From Rhodococcus globerulus NBRC 14531 (GTDB taxonomy: Bacteria > Actinomycetota > Actinomycetes > Mycobacteriales > Mycobacteriaceae): a stretch of DNA of 64,000 nucleotides. The position numbers and the translations under genes are program-made. Positions within the stretch are counted from its first letter, which is position 1; each line of letters opens with the position of its first letter. Location: positions 496,001 through 560,000 of the forward strand of contig NZ_BCWX01000002.1 of NCBI RefSeq assembly GCF_001894805.1, given 5' to 3'. Of this stretch, positions 52,801 through 64,000 are shown piece by piece. The notes under the pieces are model-generated. The model was given only the letters and a program-made list of their open reading frames with translations, ran no database searches and had not been told where the DNA came from.

Positions 52801-55800
52801 GCGGAGGTTCTGGGACGGGACCGAGTTGGTGTCGACGAGGACTTCTTCGGTCTCGGTGGTGACAGCATCACCGCCATCAGCGTCAGTAGTCGGCTACGTG
52901 TGCGCGGAGTGCTCATTGCTCCGAAAGAGCTTTTGGCGCAGCGCGATTTGGGGACCATCGCAGCGGCGGCCCGCGAGGTCGCCGACGATGACAACCGCGC
53001 CGCTGCTGTAGTCGACGTAGCGACCGGCTCAGTGATCGCACCACCGATCGTGCGCGCATTGACCGACAAGAACCCCACCGACGAGTCCATTGCCGGTTAC
53101 GCACAGTGGACCGCTGTGCGTATCGACGAGATGGTCGCGTTCGACGACATCCGATCAGGGGTCCAGACGATCCTCGATCGCCACGATGCACTGCGACTTC
53201 TACTGCGACGGGGAACTTGCGGCGCCGCCACCGAATTGATCGTTCGTGACTCGGGTGCCGTGCGCGCAGAGGGGCTCGTGAGTGAGATCGCGGGAAGTGC
53301 TGACACTGAACTGATCCAGCGCACCGCCGAAGCAGCTGCGGCGCAACTCGATCCGCGTGCAGGCAATCTCCTGCGCGTCGTGTTGCTGCGAACCCCAACC
53401 GATCAACCGGATCAGTTGATCGTCATTGCGCACCACTTGATCGTCGACGGCGTTTCCTGGCGGATTCTGCTTCCCGATCTGCACGAGGCAACTGATGCTG
53501 CGCGCGAACGTCGATCCGCCACGCTCGGCGTCTCAGGTAGTTCGTGGCGTCGGCACGCGGGCGTGCTCGCGGAGTTCGGGGTCTCGGGCACACTGCGATC
53601 CGAACTCGACTACTGGAAGACCGCCGCCGGCATCACGGCAATCGGCGGTGGAGGCGCTGCTCCGATCGGCGCTCGTCGACTCGACCCCACGACGGACACC
53701 GTGAGTACCGCGGCCCGCACCACAACCGTAGCGTCGGCAGCAGTGACCGAAGCGGTTCTGACCACGCTTCCTGCGGCGTACCGAGCGCGGGTAGACGAGG
53801 TATTGCTGGCAGCGTTGATGTTGGCGTTGCGTTCGTGGCAGAACAGTCGTGGGCACGAATTGGGTCACACGCAGACGGTGACCGTCGAAGGACACGGCCG
53901 TGATCCGCTGACCGAAGACACCGACTTCGCCGGAACGGTCGGCTGGTTCACCAGCGAGTTCCCGGTATCGGTGCCCACCGACGCGATTTCGAGCCGCGAC
54001 GCACTGACCGACGCTCTGAGCGGTGGCGCGGCGGCCGGAGATCTGCTGCGTAGCGTCAAGGAGGCGAAGCGCGCTGTTCCGGGCGGGGGCGTCGGCTACG
54101 GGGTACTTCGCTACCTCGATCCTGTTGCGGAACCGGAATTCTCCGACGTCGTTGAGCCTGAACTTCTGCTCAACTATCTGGGACGCTTCCCGTCGTTGCC
54201 GGGAACCGGGTGGAGGCTACCCGAGCATGACGCATTCTCCGTGATCGAACCGGCATCCAAGGCGATGTCGGAAGTGTTGGCGCTCAATGCGTTTGTTCGC
54301 GAAGACGGTGACCCCCAATTGGCTGTCGAGTGGACGGCAGCGGGCCGGGTGTTGGACGCCGCGATCGTCGATGAACTGCACGGACATTGGGACCAAGCTC
54401 TAGCGGCGCTCACCGCGCATGCAGCGCTGTGTGCCGGCGGGTTGACCCCCTCCGACTGCTCGGCTCATTGGGTCGATCAGGACGGCATCAATGAACTGGA
54501 GTCGGTTCACGGCCCGCTCGCCGATCTTCTTCCGTTGTCCCCGTTGCAGGAAGGGTTGCTGTTCCACGCCGTTCGAGATGGCGTTGCGGACGTCTACACT
54601 CTCACTGCTCGTTTTGATCTCACCGGACCGCTGGACGACGCGCGGCTGGCCGACGCATTCGAGACGGTCATCGACCGGCATCCGAACCTGCGCGCAGCGT
54701 TCCACTACGAACAGTTCGATCGGCCGGTGCAGGCAATTCCGCGTTCGGCCAAGGTCGCCTGGCGATCGGTCGATCTGACGGCGGTACCGAAGGCGGCAGC
54801 ACTGCGTTCGGCGCAGCGCCTGGAGGACGAGGCTGCCGAGCACATCTTCGACGTCGGACTGCCGCCGCTGCTGCGCGCCCTACTGATTCGTCTACCCGGT
54901 GATGTCCATCGGCTGATCCTCAATGCGCATCACCTGCTCACCGACGGCTGGTCCACGCCCATCGTCCTGCGTGAATTGATGAACGTTTACCACGACGGTG
55001 ACGCCGGTCTGCCGACGCCGACTCCGTACGGCGACTACCTGGCATGGATCGCCGACCGCGACGAGGATGCGCAACGGGCAGCGTGGAGCAAGCGTCTGCG
55101 TGGGCTGACCACTCCGACGCTCGTTGCTGACGGACAGTCGGAACGAGGCGTGCCGGTGCAGGTTCCGGTACCGCTGTCGGACACGGACGCCTCGGCGCTG
55201 ATCGAACTCGGACGCACCCGCGGTTTGACTGTCAACACACTGGTCCAAGGGGCCTGGGCTGCAGTCCTTGCCGAGCTGACGGGGCAGTGGGACGTTGTTT
55301 TCGGAGCGACAGTCTCCGGTCGTCCCGCCGATCTTTCCGGTGTGGAAGCTATGGTCGGATTGTTCAGCAACACGATTCCAGCGCGGTTCGACATCGCTGC
55401 CGACGTGCCTCTTCTCGAGCAGTTTGCCGGTTTGCAGAACGCACAATTCGATATGCAGGAGGTCGAGCACGCCAGCCTGGCGGAGATCGAGCGAATCGCG
55501 GGAATCGGGCAAATGTTCGACACACTTCTCGTTTTCGAGAATTTCCCGAATTCCGGAGCTGGCCAGCCCAGCTCGCACGAGCTGCGCGTCAGTAGCTTCA
55601 CGAACCGTGGTGTCACGCACTACCCGATGACGCTGATGGCACCGCCGAGCCTGGGCCTCGATCTTGTGCTCTACCACGATCCTGTTGCCATTCCCGCAGA
55701 CACCGCTGCGCGGGTGGTGACGCGATTGGGTGAGATTCTGGGCGGTGTTGTTCATTCGCCGTCGTTGCCCGCGGGGGACCTCCTCGACGTCGTGAAGCGC

Positions 55801-58800
55801 GTTTCGATGCGCAGACCTTCCCCGGCGCCGATCAAGTCGGATGTGGCAGCGCCTGGTGCCGTGGATCCTGTCGTCGTGGACGCACTGTGCCGTTGCGCTG
55901 CAACGGTGTTGGATCTTCCCGTAGTGAACCCGGCTGATAACTTCTTTGCCCTCGGCGGTCATTCGCTGACCGCTATGCGTTTGGTGGGAAGCCTGCGCAA
56001 GCTGGGCTTACGCGTATCGGTTTCGGATGTGTTCGATACGCCGACCCCGTTGGGGCTGGCCGGCGTCGCACGGATTGACGACACGAAGTTCGTTGCGCTC
56101 GAGCTGGACTCGACCGTGGCAGCGCCCGTGGACGTTGTCGGGGATCAGAGCGAGGCGCCGCGCGGCGGCGCCGAGCCGGGAAATCCTGACGACGAAAAGT
56201 ACTGGGTTCAGGTGCTCGGCGGTCTGCCGTTCGACGTGGATCTTCCCTACGATCGAACTCCGTCCCCGGCGTACCGTGCCCACACGTACATTCGGCAGCT
56301 GGGCGAAACCGTCGACCGGGATTCGATGCTGCTCGCTGCAGTTGCCGCCGCGCTGAGTACCTTCGGTGCCGGCCGCGACATAGCGGTCGGATTGGTCGAC
56401 GCCGAAGCGGAGTCGATCATCCGGGTCGATCTGAGCGGCCGACCGACCTTTACCCAGGTCGTGGACCGGGTCGAGAACGCCATGTCCGGCGCCGGTTTGC
56501 ATTCCGACGTGAGTCTCGATCGACTCGCGAACCTACTGGATCGTTCTCGGGCAAGTCTGTGTGCCGCTCGCGTGGGGCGTGCCGACGCAGTCGTCGATCT
56601 CGAGTTTGTGCGCGCTGGTTCCGAGATTCACCTGACCGTCAATGCCGAGGTGTACGACGGATCCACCGCGGACGCCCTCCTCGACACCGTGATCTCGGTA
56701 CTCGAGCGCGGCGCCCGGCACGGGGACCTTCCCGTTCCCGAATTGCTGCCGACGGTGGCTCGTCCGCATAACGACCCACCGCGGCGAGTTGACGCTCCAG
56801 CGGGAATATCGATCCTGTTCGAGCGGAATGTCGTCGCAGCACCCGACGTCATCGCGCTGGTCTCCGGCGAGTCGACGCTCACCTACCTCCAATTATCGCG
56901 CCGGGTGGACGAATTGGCGCGCGAACTTGTTGCCGCCGGTGCCGGGCCGGAGCAGGTTGTTGCCGTTGCCCTCGACCGATCCGTGGATCTGGTCGCAGCA
57001 CTGCTGGCTGTTCTGCGCGTCGGCGCGGTGTACCTGCCACTCGATGTCGATTATCCGGCCGAGCGGCTCGAATTCATGATCGAGGACGCGGCACCTGTTT
57101 GTGTTCTGACGAGTTCCGATGTGGCAGGGCAACTTCCCTCGACTGTGTCCGCGGTGGTGCTCGTGGACACAGCACGGACGAGTTCCGATGTTGTTCTTGC
57201 AGAACCGCGACCGGCCGGTGAGCACCTTGCCTACGTCATCCACACCTCGGGTTCGACGGGTCGACCCAAGGGAGTGATGGTCAGCACTGCCAATCTCGCG
57301 GCGTTCGCCGAGACTGTGATCGGCGATCAGTGGATCAGGCCAGGCGATCGCATTGTTGCGGTGACGACGGTGTCGTTCGATATCGCCGCGCTGGAATTGT
57401 TGTGTCCGCTGGCTGCCGGTGCCACCGTTGTGCTCGCCGATCGGGGGACGGTCCGTGATCCGGATGCCCTGCTCGAGTTGATCACGCAAAGCCGTGCCAC
57501 CGTCATGCAGGCAACTCCGTCGCTGTGGCGAGTTGTCACGGAACACGAGAATGCGCATCGCCTTCTCCAGGTTCGAGCGTTGGTGGGTGGAGAAGCACTT
57601 CCGCAAGACCTGGCCGATGATCTGGTGACATTCTGCCCCTCGGTGCGCAACGTGTACGGACCCACGGAAGCGACAGTGTGGGCGACATCGGCGGTACTCG
57701 ATCGCGATGATCGGGTCACGATCGGGCGACCATGGACCGACGTCCACGCACGGGTACTCGACGACGATCTGCGGAACGTTCCGGAAGGTGTTGCAGGCGA
57801 GCTGTACCTGGGCGGTTCGCAGGTGGTACGCGGATACTTGAACCGACCCGATCTGACGGTCACCAGGTTTGTGGCGGATCCGAGCGTGCCGGGCGCCCGC
57901 CTGTACCGCACGGGTGATCTGGTTCGACGCAGGAACGGTGTGTTGCATTTCTTGCGACGTGCGGACGATCAGGTGAAGGTCCGCGGGTTCCGTATCGAAC
58001 TCGGTGAGGTCGAGGGCGCGCTCTGCGGTGTGAGTGGTGTATCTCGAGCGGCAGCCACCGTCCGAGTAGATGCGGCAGGCATCGGAAGTCTGCACGGATA
58101 CGTGGTGGCTCAAATCGGTACCGGCCTCGATTCGGCTTTGGTTCGCAAGGAAGTTGCGCTGCTGCTTCCCGAACACATGGTGCCGCAGACACTGACGGTG
58201 CTGGATGCGCTTCCGTTGACGCTCAACGGAAAAGTCGACCGCAAGGCGCTTCCCGAAACGGCGCCGGATCGGTTGCGGCACCCCTTGGTGACCGTCGACT
58301 CCGATCGGCGGATACGTCTCGACATTCTCAGTCCGGGTTGGCGGGATGTGTTGCCTCTCGGTCCGTTGCAGGAAGGCATGTACTTCCAATCGGTACTCGA
58401 CGGTGCCGGCGGCACTGACGTCTACCACATGCAGCCGAAATTCACGTTCTCGGCGGAGGCCGATGTGGACATTTCTGCGCTGCGCGCGGCGGGTGATGCA
58501 CTTCTGCGCCGCTACCCGAACCTGCGTGCCGGCTTCACTCACGCCGGGTTCGACGCTCCGGTTCAGTTTGTTCCGCTGGCAGCCTGCATGCCTTTCCGGG
58601 AAGTTGACCTGAGCACTACTCCGGTCGGCGAGATCGAGGGTGCAGTACAGGCACTCGACGAAGAAGAGTTCGCCACCGTCTTCGATCTGAGCGCTCCACC
58701 GCTGATCCGAATGGTTCTGGCGTGGTTGCCGGGCGGCGGCGCGCATCTCGTTTTCACCCAGCATCACTTGCTGACCGACGGTTGGTCGCAGACGCTGATG

Positions 58801-61800
58801 TACGCGGAACTGTTTGCGCTGTACGAATATGCTCGTTCGAACGGCACAGATCCGGTCCACCTCGACTCGGCGTTGGAAACTCCGGCGGATTTCCGTGATC
58901 ACCTGCGCTGGATCGCCGAGGCAGATCGCCCGGAGGCTCTTTCGTCGTGGAAGAACTATCTGGCAGACCTCGAACAGCCGACGCTTGTCGGCGGCACCGG
59001 TTCCGGCGGTAGTGCGCCTCTTCCGGTGTTCACGCGAGTTGTGTTGGAACAGAGCATCAGTAGTGACGTACGGGACCTTGCGCGCAGGACCGGTGTGACC
59101 CTGTCTACGGTTGTCTCCGCGGCCTGGGGACTGGCTCTGCGAGCAGTGACCGGTCGTGACGACGTGGTCTTCGGTTCTACGGTGTCCGGGCGTACGCCTG
59201 AGGTGGACGGCGCGGACCGCATGGTGGGTCTGGCGCTCAACACCATTCCGGTGCGCATGAATGTTCGCCCCGGGGAGCGGATCTCCGACCTCCTCGGACG
59301 GTTGTTCCGCGAGCAGGGTTCACTCCTCGAACATCACCATGTGGGTCTCGGCGACGTTCAGCGCGCGGCCGGATTTGCCGCACTGTTCGACACGCTCTAC
59401 GTTTTCCGTAATACCCCTCGCGACGAACAGGCACGCCAGGACACGTTCGGGCGCAGTGGAATCGTCGGATTCGACGCGGTGGACGGCACCCACTACGCGC
59501 TCACACTCGATGTTGATCCCGGTGGGGGTGACGCGTCGATGGCGCTTGTTCTCGAGAACCGGCCGGATCTGGTTCCGGGCGATGTGGCGCACGACGTTCT
59601 GGCTCGTACCGAAGCCATCCTCGAACTGATGGCGCGTTCCGAGGCGGCGACAGTGGCCGACACGGCGGTTCCGCGCGCCCAGACGCCCACCGAGTTCGTG
59701 TCGCAGCACGTCACTATGCCCCTTCCCGGAGAGCCTGGCGGCAGCGTCGACGCGTTGCTGCGAGAACGCGCGTTGGCGACACCGGACGACACCGCACTCG
59801 TATTCGGCGATGTCACGTTGAGCGCTGCGCAGATGAATACGCGAGTTGATCGGTTGGCGCGAATACTTGCGTCGTCCGGCGCTGGGCCGTCCGGCGTTGT
59901 TGCGCTTGCACTTCCGCGGACAGCGGATCACGTGGTGGCGATCTTTGCCGTCATGCGAGCCGGAGCTGCCTACCTTCCGTTGGATCTGGCGCATCCCGCC
60001 GCCAGGCTGCGGGAGTTGATCGAAGACAGCAATGCGGCCGTGGTGATCACCACCGCCGATCAACACGATCTCGTCGCTGCCGAGGGTCGGACAAGCATTG
60101 TCATCGACCTGCCGAACATCGTTGACATTCTTGACGGCCGCGCCGAGACACCCACTGTTGCCGATGCAGCGGTAGGCGGTCCGACATCGGCGGATCAGCC
60201 TGCCTACGTGATCTACACGTCGGGCAGCACGGGCAAACCAAAGGGCGTCGTGGTGGGCCACCGCGGCCTGACCACGATGTACCACAACCACAAGGCCGAA
60301 ATCTTCACGCCGGCCGAAAACAGCGCTGCCGGGCGACGATTGCGCATCGCGCACACGGTGTCCTTCTCCTTCGACATGTCGTGGGAAGAACTGTTCTGGC
60401 TCCTCGCCGGTCATGAGGTTCATGTGATCGACGAGCAGGCACGGCTGGATCCGGTGTCGTTGGTCAAGCACTACCAGTCCGTCGGCATCGATGTGGTGAA
60501 CGTGACGCCCTCGTATGCACGGGAATTGATGGCGGCCGGACTTCTCGACGGTGATCACACTCCGGCGCTGGTCATGCTCGGCGGCGAAGCGGTTCCCGCG
60601 GAATTGTGGTCGCGGTTGCGTGATCAGGACGGCGTCGACGGCTACGACCTGTACGGCCCCACCGAGTTCACGATCAATGCGATGGGCTCGCCAGTTCGGG
60701 CAAGTGACACCCCGTGCTTGGGGCGGCCGATCCTCAATGCGTCGGCGCGGGTGCTTGATTCAGGCCTGCGCGAAGTCCCGCTAGGGGCGGCGGGGGAGTT
60801 GTACATGTCCGGTGACGGAACAGCGATGGGCTACCTCGATCGGACCGCTCTGACGTCGTCGGTATTTGTCGCCGACCCTTTCAGCGTCGGCGGGCGCATG
60901 TACCGGACCGGTGACGTGGTGCGTCGACGGCGCGACGGCGAACTCGAATACCTCGGACGCGCAGACCATCAGGTGAAGATCCGAGGAATCCGGATCGAGC
61001 TGGGAGAAGTGGAATCTGCACTGGCAGCGTGCCCCGGAGTGCTTCGCGCCGCGGCGACCGTTCGGCGTGACAACGGTTCGGCGCCACGGCTGATCGGCTA
61101 CGTGATTCCCGAAACGGGTTGTGCACCGGGAGACCTCAGGGCGGTCATGCGGGAACGTGTACCGGCGCACCTGGTTCCGTCGGATATCGTCACCGTCGCT
61201 TCGATTCCGCTGACACCCAACGGAAAGCTGGATCGAGCGGCCTTGCCCGCACCGCCGACCCGGGCAGCGGCACGCGCGCCTCGCACCGAAACCGAAAAGC
61301 AACTGTGCCAGGTCTTCGCGCATGTTCTCGGTGTCGACACCGTCGATCCGGAAGAGAGCTTCTTCGACCTCGGTGGAGACTCGTTGCGTGCCATGCGATT
61401 AGTGGGTGAAGTAGAACACGAACTCGGCGTCGGAGTGGGCGTGGGAACGTTGATGGCTCGCCCGAGCGTTGCCGAGCTTGCTGCTCATATCGCAAGCCCC
61501 CTTGACGTGGACCTCAGCCGTGATCACCTGGTGTCGCTGCGGGCCGAAGGCGCCGCCGAACCGTTGTTCTGTGTTCACCCTGCGGGCGGATTCGTGTGGC
61601 CTTTCGCACCGCTGACCGGGGTGCTCGAGGCTGATCGTCCGGTGTTGGGCCTGCAGTTGCCGACGCTCGCGGGCGACACTCTCGAAGCTACGAACGTGGA
61701 TCAACTTGCATCGATGTATGTCGAGACGATTCGCGGCGTGCAACCGGACGGTCCCTATCACCTCCTCGGATATTCGTTCGGTGGCAACGTCGTTCACGCG

Positions 61801-62262
61801 ATGGCTGCGCAGTTGGCGGAGGCGGGACACACGGTAGGATTCACCGGCCTGATCGACACCCACCCGCTCGGAACCAGGTCCGCTGAGAACCGGGAAGACC
61901 GCAGCATTGAACAGGACTTGGCAGCGGCACTCCCGCCGGAACTCCTTGCGCAGGCACCCGCCCTGGTCGAGTTGGTGCGAACCGGATTTGATGCCACTCG
62001 TTCACTGGCGTCGGGATCGGTGGACCCGAATTACGCCGGGTCGGTTACTCTGATCACCGCTGACACGGGTGTGTCCGGGGAAGTGCTGGCTGATCGCTGG
62101 CGCACAATCCGGGGGGACCAGGAACTTTCAGTCCACCACCTACCGTTCGACCACGCCGGATTGGTGACCCCAGCCGGTTGGGCGGCAATTGCGCCACTGC
62201 TCGACAGTCATCTGTCGCAGCCCACAAACCACACAGTTGGAAACACAATGGGAGTTGAATGA
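49810..62262 (+). CDS. htbG: Heterobactin-type NRPS (C-A-T-E / C-T-halfC-A / C-A-T-TE)
   Basis: A 4,150-residue siderophore synthetase. Domains (approximate residues): C1 18-455 (HHLIVDG 153); A1 475-985; T1 (Ser1019); E 1055-1530 (HHLIVDG 1208, GVGYGVLRY); C2 1572-2000 (HHLLTDG 1707); T2 (Ser2052); a C-terminal half of a C domain 2127-2318; A2 2336-2830; C3 2845-3280 (HHLLTDG 2985); A3 3310-3815; T3 (Ser3858); TE 3885-4145 (GYSFGG, Ser3989, His4115). My hand-read A-domain codes are DADDVGLVDK (acidic, Arg-like), DILQLGVVWK (Gly) and DMENMGLINK (hydroxyornithine). This predicts DHB-D-Arg-Gly-hydroxyornithine, i.e. heterobactin. A2 has no carrier domain after it and must load T2. GTG 49810 follows AAAGGA. 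Confidence 0.93.
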   Translation: MSVFPGSNSIEASENLLALTGAQLGIWNAQRLDPESRSYLVGEVLEIVGDDAIDTALLADAIRATIGEAETMRLHMIETPDGPRQIVSDAPVGDIPIVDLRAERDPVAVAHALVDAERGRASEYCRAMVERPLYTYSLIRLTDREVWCIQLYHHLIVDGYSAAMISRRVADHYTALARGSDVAPTRFGSIEQLIAEDEEYRGGEQFAEDRDYWRDALTPLPPLDGRGRQVAGPAERTVAVRSVMSADTLTKLKAVAATTGTTWAEGLIACYGAFLHRLLGESDVVIAMPLMARVGRTALRTPAMAVNVLPLRLTVRSGDRLGDLSKQVAASMKSMRAHQRYRGENLARDLAVAGSGALLHGIGINLKAFDFALDFAGAVGVLRNVAGGPPEDLGLTVTPIADGEVLLGFEVDARTNTRESVQRRLAGFVSIIDAMVGEDDPAVGQVDVLSVAEADRILVDRESAPSAGRIEHVADVFDRVVAQQLEAAVLVCGDDSLTGGELGARVYRLARALRARSVGPDDIVGIALPRTADMVVALLATLQAGAAYVALDPEHPVERLRALVDDAKPKVVLTTGALAEQLSGDSRPDPVVVESETLREELTGYSDLPISASELAAPRHADHLAYVIYTSGSTGTPKGVLVRSGGLAHLLHHHSATIYRDAANRVGGRQLHTAHTASFAFDASLDQLLWLLCGHRVHVYDEVLQKDADALVSAFARDRIDVVDTTPSMATALVDSGLLAGAHPLALLVVGGEAAPPALWDAIIAANVPAQNLYGPTEATVDAIATSVHGAEPRIGYPLAGTRAYLLDSALKPVADGERGELYLAGPQLARGYLGREAATAERFVADPFGAPGDRMYRAGDLARWVPGRGYEFIGRGDKQVKIRGHRIELSEVEAILGAVPGVGAAAAVIRTDGGRPSLVGYVVAVAGATLPPQGELRRDLATRVPDHLVPSVVVVLTELPVTVNGKLDRAALPAPVLESEGRAASTPREQILCAVVAEVLGRDRVGVDEDFFGLGGDSITAISVSSRLRVRGVLIAPKELLAQRDLGTIAAAAREVADDDNRAAAVVDVATGSVIAPPIVRALTDKNPTDESIAGYAQWTAVRIDEMVAFDDIRSGVQTILDRHDALRLLLRRGTCGAATELIVRDSGAVRAEGLVSEIAGSADTELIQRTAEAAAAQLDPRAGNLLRVVLLRTPTDQPDQLIVIAHHLIVDGVSWRILLPDLHEATDAARERRSATLGVSGSSWRRHAGVLAEFGVSGTLRSELDYWKTAAGITAIGGGGAAPIGARRLDPTTDTVSTAARTTTVASAAVTEAVLTTLPAAYRARVDEVLLAALMLALRSWQNSRGHELGHTQTVTVEGHGRDPLTEDTDFAGTVGWFTSEFPVSVPTDAISSRDALTDALSGGAAAGDLLRSVKEAKRAVPGGGVGYGVLRYLDPVAEPEFSDVVEPELLLNYLGRFPSLPGTGWRLPEHDAFSVIEPASKAMSEVLALNAFVREDGDPQLAVEWTAAGRVLDAAIVDELHGHWDQALAALTAHAALCAGGLTPSDCSAHWVDQDGINELESVHGPLADLLPLSPLQEGLLFHAVRDGVADVYTLTARFDLTGPLDDARLADAFETVIDRHPNLRAAFHYEQFDRPVQAIPRSAKVAWRSVDLTAVPKAAALRSAQRLEDEAAEHIFDVGLPPLLRALLIRLPGDVHRLILNAHHLLTDGWSTPIVLRELMNVYHDGDAGLPTPTPYGDYLAWIADRDEDAQRAAWSKRLRGLTTPTLVADGQSERGVPVQVPVPLSDTDASALIELGRTRGLTVNTLVQGAWAAVLAELTGQWDVVFGATVSGRPADLSGVEAMVGLFSNTIPARFDIAADVPLLEQFAGLQNAQFDMQEVEHASLAEIERIAGIGQMFDTLLVFENFPNSGAGQPSSHELRVSSFTNRGVTHYPMTLMAPPSLGLDLVLYHDPVAIPADTAARVVTRLGEILGGVVHSPSLPAGDLLDVVKRVSMRRPSPAPIKSDVAAPGAVDPVVVDALCRCAATVLDLPVVNPADNFFALGGHSLTAMRLVGSLRKLGLRVSVSDVFDTPTPLGLAGVARIDDTKFVALELDSTVAAPVDVVGDQSEAPRGGAEPGNPDDEKYWVQVLGGLPFDVDLPYDRTPSPAYRAHTYIRQLGETVDRDSMLLAAVAAALSTFGAGRDIAVGLVDAEAESIIRVDLSGRPTFTQVVDRVENAMSGAGLHSDVSLDRLANLLDRSRASLCAARVGRADAVVDLEFVRAGSEIHLTVNAEVYDGSTADALLDTVISVLERGARHGDLPVPELLPTVARPHNDPPRRVDAPAGISILFERNVVAAPDVIALVSGESTLTYLQLSRRVDELARELVAAGAGPEQVVAVALDRSVDLVAALLAVLRVGAVYLPLDVDYPAERLEFMIEDAAPVCVLTSSDVAGQLPSTVSAVVLVDTARTSSDVVLAEPRPAGEHLAYVIHTSGSTGRPKGVMVSTANLAAFAETVIGDQWIRPGDRIVAVTTVSFDIAALELLCPLAAGATVVLADRGTVRDPDALLELITQSRATVMQATPSLWRVVTEHENAHRLLQVRALVGGEALPQDLADDLVTFCPSVRNVYGPTEATVWATSAVLDRDDRVTIGRPWTDVHARVLDDDLRNVPEGVAGELYLGGSQVVRGYLNRPDLTVTRFVADPSVPGARLYRTGDLVRRRNGVLHFLRRADDQVKVRGFRIELGEVEGALCGVSGVSRAAATVRVDAAGIGSLHGYVVAQIGTGLDSALVRKEVALLLPEHMVPQTLTVLDALPLTLNGKVDRKALPETAPDRLRHPLVTVDSDRRIRLDILSPGWRDVLPLGPLQEGMYFQSVLDGAGGTDVYHMQPKFTFSAEADVDISALRAAGDALLRRYPNLRAGFTHAGFDAPVQFVPLAACMPFREVDLSTTPVGEIEGAVQALDEEEFATVFDLSAPPLIRMVLAWLPGGGAHLVFTQHHLLTDGWSQTLMYAELFALYEYARSNGTDPVHLDSALETPADFRDHLRWIAEADRPEALSSWKNYLADLEQPTLVGGTGSGGSAPLPVFTRVVLEQSISSDVRDLARRTGVTLSTVVSAAWGLALRAVTGRDDVVFGSTVSGRTPEVDGADRMVGLALNTIPVRMNVRPGERISDLLGRLFREQGSLLEHHHVGLGDVQRAAGFAALFDTLYVFRNTPRDEQARQDTFGRSGIVGFDAVDGTHYALTLDVDPGGGDASMALVLENRPDLVPGDVAHDVLARTEAILELMARSEAATVADTAVPRAQTPTEFVSQHVTMPLPGEPGGSVDALLRERALATPDDTALVFGDVTLSAAQMNTRVDRLARILASSGAGPSGVVALALPRTADHVVAIFAVMRAGAAYLPLDLAHPAARLRELIEDSNAAVVITTADQHDLVAAEGRTSIVIDLPNIVDILDGRAETPTVADAAVGGPTSADQPAYVIYTSGSTGKPKGVVVGHRGLTTMYHNHKAEIFTPAENSAAGRRLRIAHTVSFSFDMSWEELFWLLAGHEVHVIDEQARLDPVSLVKHYQSVGIDVVNVTPSYARELMAAGLLDGDHTPALVMLGGEAVPAELWSRLRDQDGVDGYDLYGPTEFTINAMGSPVRASDTPCLGRPILNASARVLDSGLREVPLGAAGELYMSGDGTAMGYLDRTALTSSVFVADPFSVGGRMYRTGDVVRRRRDGELEYLGRADHQVKIRGIRIELGEVESALAACPGVLRAAATVRRDNGSAPRLIGYVIPETGCAPGDLRAVMRERVPAHLVPSDIVTVASIPLTPNGKLDRAALPAPPTRAAARAPRTETEKQLCQVFAHVLGVDTVDPEESFFDLGGDSLRAMRLVGEVEHELGVGVGVGTLMARPSVAELAAHIASPLDVDLSRDHLVSLRAEGAAEPLFCVHPAGGFVWPFAPLTGVLEADRPVLGLQLPTLAGDTLEATNVDQLASMYVETIRGVQPDGPYHLLGYSFGGNVVHAMAAQLAEAGHTVGFTGLIDTHPLGTRSAENREDRSIEQDLAAALPPELLAQAPALVELVRTGFDATRSLASGSVDPNYAGSVTLITADTGVSGEVLADRWRTIRGDQELSVHHLPFDHAGLVTPAGWAAIAPLLDSHLSQPTNHTVGNTMGVE

Positions 62263-63275
62263 TGAAGTCCACACCGCCCCTCGCGATTCGAAGTTGGCGA
62301 CGATTCGTCGCGATTGCGGGTCTGTTGATCGTTGCACTCGTTGCGATGATCGGTTGCAGCAGCGCGTCCTCGGACGAGCCTGCAAAGGCAGACGAACCTA
62401 CGACGCGTGTGATCGAAACCGAGAAGGGTTCTGTCACCGTACCGGCGTCGGCAGAACGGATCGTGGTGCTCAGCGGTGGCCTCGCCGGTTACCTCTATGC
62501 ACTCGACGCACCCGTAGTCGCAACCGACACACGCGTTTTGGGTGTGACGAACCTCGACGGCGGCTTCCCGCCGGCGTGGGCAGCGGATGCAAAGGCCCAG
62601 GGCACCAAGGAACTGCCCGCCGGTGAGCAGCTCAACATCGAAGCCGTCGCCGCAGCTGCGCCCGACCTGATCATCGGTGGTGGACAGGGTGTCACCTCGG
62701 TGCAGGCTGAGGAGCTCTACGACCAGCTCACAGCAATTGCGCCGACCGTCCTCGTGCCGCGCACCGTTGCCGCATGGGACAAGCAGCTCGAGATCGTCGC
62801 CGACGCCGCCGGACGCTCCGACCAGGTTCCGGCTCTGATGGATGCATACGACGCCAAGGTCAAAGAGGTAAAGGGCAAGATCACCGTTCCCGAGGGCAAC
62901 GTCGTCTACATCCTCTCGCTCGCGAACAACAAGCCGTACCTCGTGCCGCCGACTGCCGCTCTGCCCGCAATGCTTGCAGAACTCGGATTCAAGGCCGACG
63001 ACGTCATGACCAAGGCCGGAAACCCGCAGCTCTTCGGCTCGGGTGACTCGTTCGAGGTCAGCCCGGAAATGCTCTCGCAGGTTGCCGACGCCCCTGTCGC
63101 ATTTGTCATTCCGGTATCCGGACGCCCGATGGCAGAACTTGCCACCGATCCGCTGTACTCGCAGCTTCCTTCCTTCAAGGCCGGAACGACGTTCGAGCTT
63201 CCCGCCACCAGCTACCGTCCTGACTACGACGGCGCAATGGCGACCCTCGACCTGATCGGTCAGACCTTCGCATGA
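62259..63275 (+). CDS. Siderophore-binding lipoprotein (FecB/FepB type)
   Basis: A 338-residue substrate-binding protein for a siderophore ABC importer. The signal peptide ends in a lipobox (AMIGCSS), so it is anchored outside the membrane. The two-lobed FecB fold begins with [18 protein letters not shown] and includes [18 protein letters not shown] 62259 overlaps the NRPS stop codon (ATGATG), with GGGAG upstream, so uptake and synthesis are translated together. Permease and ATPase partners are not in the window. The substrate is most likely ferric heterobactin. Confidence 0.9.
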   Translation: MMKSTPPLAIRSWRRFVAIAGLLIVALVAMIGCSSASSDEPAKADEPTTRVIETEKGSVTVPASAERIVVLSGGLAGYLYALDAPVVATDTRVLGVTNLDGGFPPAWAADAKAQGTKELPAGEQLNIEAVAAAAPDLIIGGGQGVTSVQAEELYDQLTAIAPTVLVPRTVAAWDKQLEIVADAAGRSDQVPALMDAYDAKVKEVKGKITVPEGNVVYILSLANNKPYLVPPTAALPAMLAELGFKADDVMTKAGNPQLFGSGDSFEVSPEMLSQVADAPVAFVIPVSGRPMAELATDPLYSQLPSFKAGTTFELPATSYRPDYDGAMATLDLIGQTFA

Positions 63276-64000
63276 CCCGACTCGGTGGGCTGGTCATCGA
63301 TGTATCACCATTGCGGACCAGCCGTCCCTTCCGGTACGCGTTCTCCGCGCGAATGATCTCGCTGCTCGGGATCGGACTACTTGTCGTAGCCGTTCCCGCG
63401 CAGACGTACCAGCTCACCAAGTCGACCTTGCAGGTTGCCGGAGTGTCCACGGCGATGGCCGTCGCCATGTTCGTCGGCAGCCTGTTCGGTGGGGTGCTCG
63501 CGGATCGATACGATCGGCGACGCACTATCCAACTTGCCCGCAGCGCTGCGGGTCTCGGATTTGTGATCCTCGGGTGCAACGCTCTGCTTCCGCATCCGTC
63601 CATGTGGGTCATCTATGTCGCAGCGGCGATCGACGGCTTGGCCGGCGGCGTCAGTAGCTCGGCCCTGATGGCTTTGATGCCGGCGCTGCTGCCCCGCGAG
63701 AAGATGGCGGCAGCCGGCGCGCTGGTGGCGTTGACCACCGATGTCGGGACGATGATCTCGCCGGCGATTGCCGGAGTGATCATCGCCTCCGGCGGTATTC
63801 CTGTGACGTACTTCGTGGCCGCCGCGGCCACGGCGGCCACGGTTACTCTCTTCCAAGCTGTCGGACCGGCGCCGGCGCCCGGCACCGACCACGAAAGCCC
63901 CGTCCGCGCTCTCGTGACGGGAGTGAAGTTCGCGGGTACCCACACCGTGATCCGCGGAATCCTGATCAGCGGATTACTGGTCATGTTTGTCAGTGGTCCG
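63272..64000 (+). CDS. EntS-like MFS siderophore exporter, 3' end outside window
   Basis: The first ~243 residues of a major-facilitator permease, open at the window edge. The start [20 protein letters not shown] and the helix FGGVLADRYDRRRTIQLARS (the DRYDRR loop of MFS proteins) resemble EntS, the enterobactin exporter. About seven helices are visible. ATG 63272 overlaps the stop of the binding protein. In this operon it should export the new siderophore. Confidence 0.88.
   Translation, partial: MTRLGGLVIDVSPLRTSRPFRYAFSARMISLLGIGLLVVAVPAQTYQLTKSTLQVAGVSTAMAVAMFVGSLFGGVLADRYDRRRTIQLARSAAGLGFVILGCNALLPHPSMWVIYVAAAIDGLAGGVSSSALMALMPALLPREKMAAAGALVALTTDVGTMISPAIAGVIIASGGIPVTYFVAAAATAATVTLFQAVGPAPAPGTDHESPVRALVTGVKFAGTHTVIRGILISGLLVMFVSGP

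Noticed and set aside
58225-58351. Missing T domain after A2 explained as a frameshift or assembly error
   Set aside because: The reading frame is continuous, only about 40 residues separate the A10 motif NGKVDRKAL from the C3 start LPLGPLQEG, and the other frames show no GGxS carrier motif. The same module order is known for HtbG.

Overview
The window looks like chromosomal DNA of a high-GC actinomycete, most likely a Rhodococcus of the erythropolis/qingshengii group. Three things point there. The housekeeping backbone (rimP-nusA-ylxR-infB ... rbfA-nrnA-dinF ... pptT-truB ... ribF-rpsO-pnp-pepR ... dapB) follows the mycobacterial/nocardial order. GTG starts are frequent. The non-ribosomal peptide synthetase at the right end has the domain order and substrate pockets expected of HtbG, the heterobactin synthetase of R. 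erythropolis. I saw no tRNA, rRNA, insertion sequence, phage gene or CRISPR array.

Layout. 1-2012: the end of a drug-efflux MFS gene converges on a ferritin-like/lipoprotein gene pair, with a long hairpin between them. 2281-12339: a translation/RNA operon (rimP, nusA, ylxR, infB, ylxP, rbfA, nrnA), then dinF, a metallophosphoesterase and the phosphopantetheinyl transferase pptT. 12364-19821: truB, a divergent DtxR-family regulator, ribF, rpsO, pnp and the M16 peptidase pepR. 19851-22839: an alcohol dehydrogenase and a secreted cutinase-like protein, closed by a perfect intrinsic terminator.

22996-37462 is a complete locus for an actinobacterial high-affinity [NiFe] hydrogenase (group 1h, formerly group 5), the type used to oxidise atmospheric H2. 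It holds hypA and hypB, both structural subunits behind their own promoter, a NifU/Rieske-like fusion, several proteins of unknown function, a maturation protease, two different hypC genes, hypF, hypD, hypE, a last unknown gene and a 51-residue cysteine protein on the opposite strand. Most genes overlap by 1-11 bases, so they should be translated as one operon and probably act as one assembly and electron-transfer unit.

37652-47415 is mixed: a lipoate ligase; a two-gene operon (membrane protein plus PF10118-type protein) facing a TetR regulator across a perfect 14-base inverted repeat; a fused ECF transporter with its EcfT partner; dapB and its usual membrane neighbour; and two exported proteins.

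47528-64000 is the siderophore region: isochorismate synthase, a stand-alone aryl carrier protein, a flavodoxin-like protein, a 4,150-residue NRPS, a siderophore-binding lipoprotein and a truncated EntS-like exporter. Four sequences resembling IdeR/DtxR iron boxes lie upstream of these genes. The NRPS reads C-A(Arg-like)-T-E / C-T-(half C)-A(Gly) / C-A(hydroxyornithine)-T-TE. This fits dihydroxybenzoyl-D-Arg-Gly-hydroxyornithine, the heterobactin backbone. The C-T-A order of module 2 has been reported for HtbG; the half condensation domain wedged between T2 and A2 is the part I would look at again.
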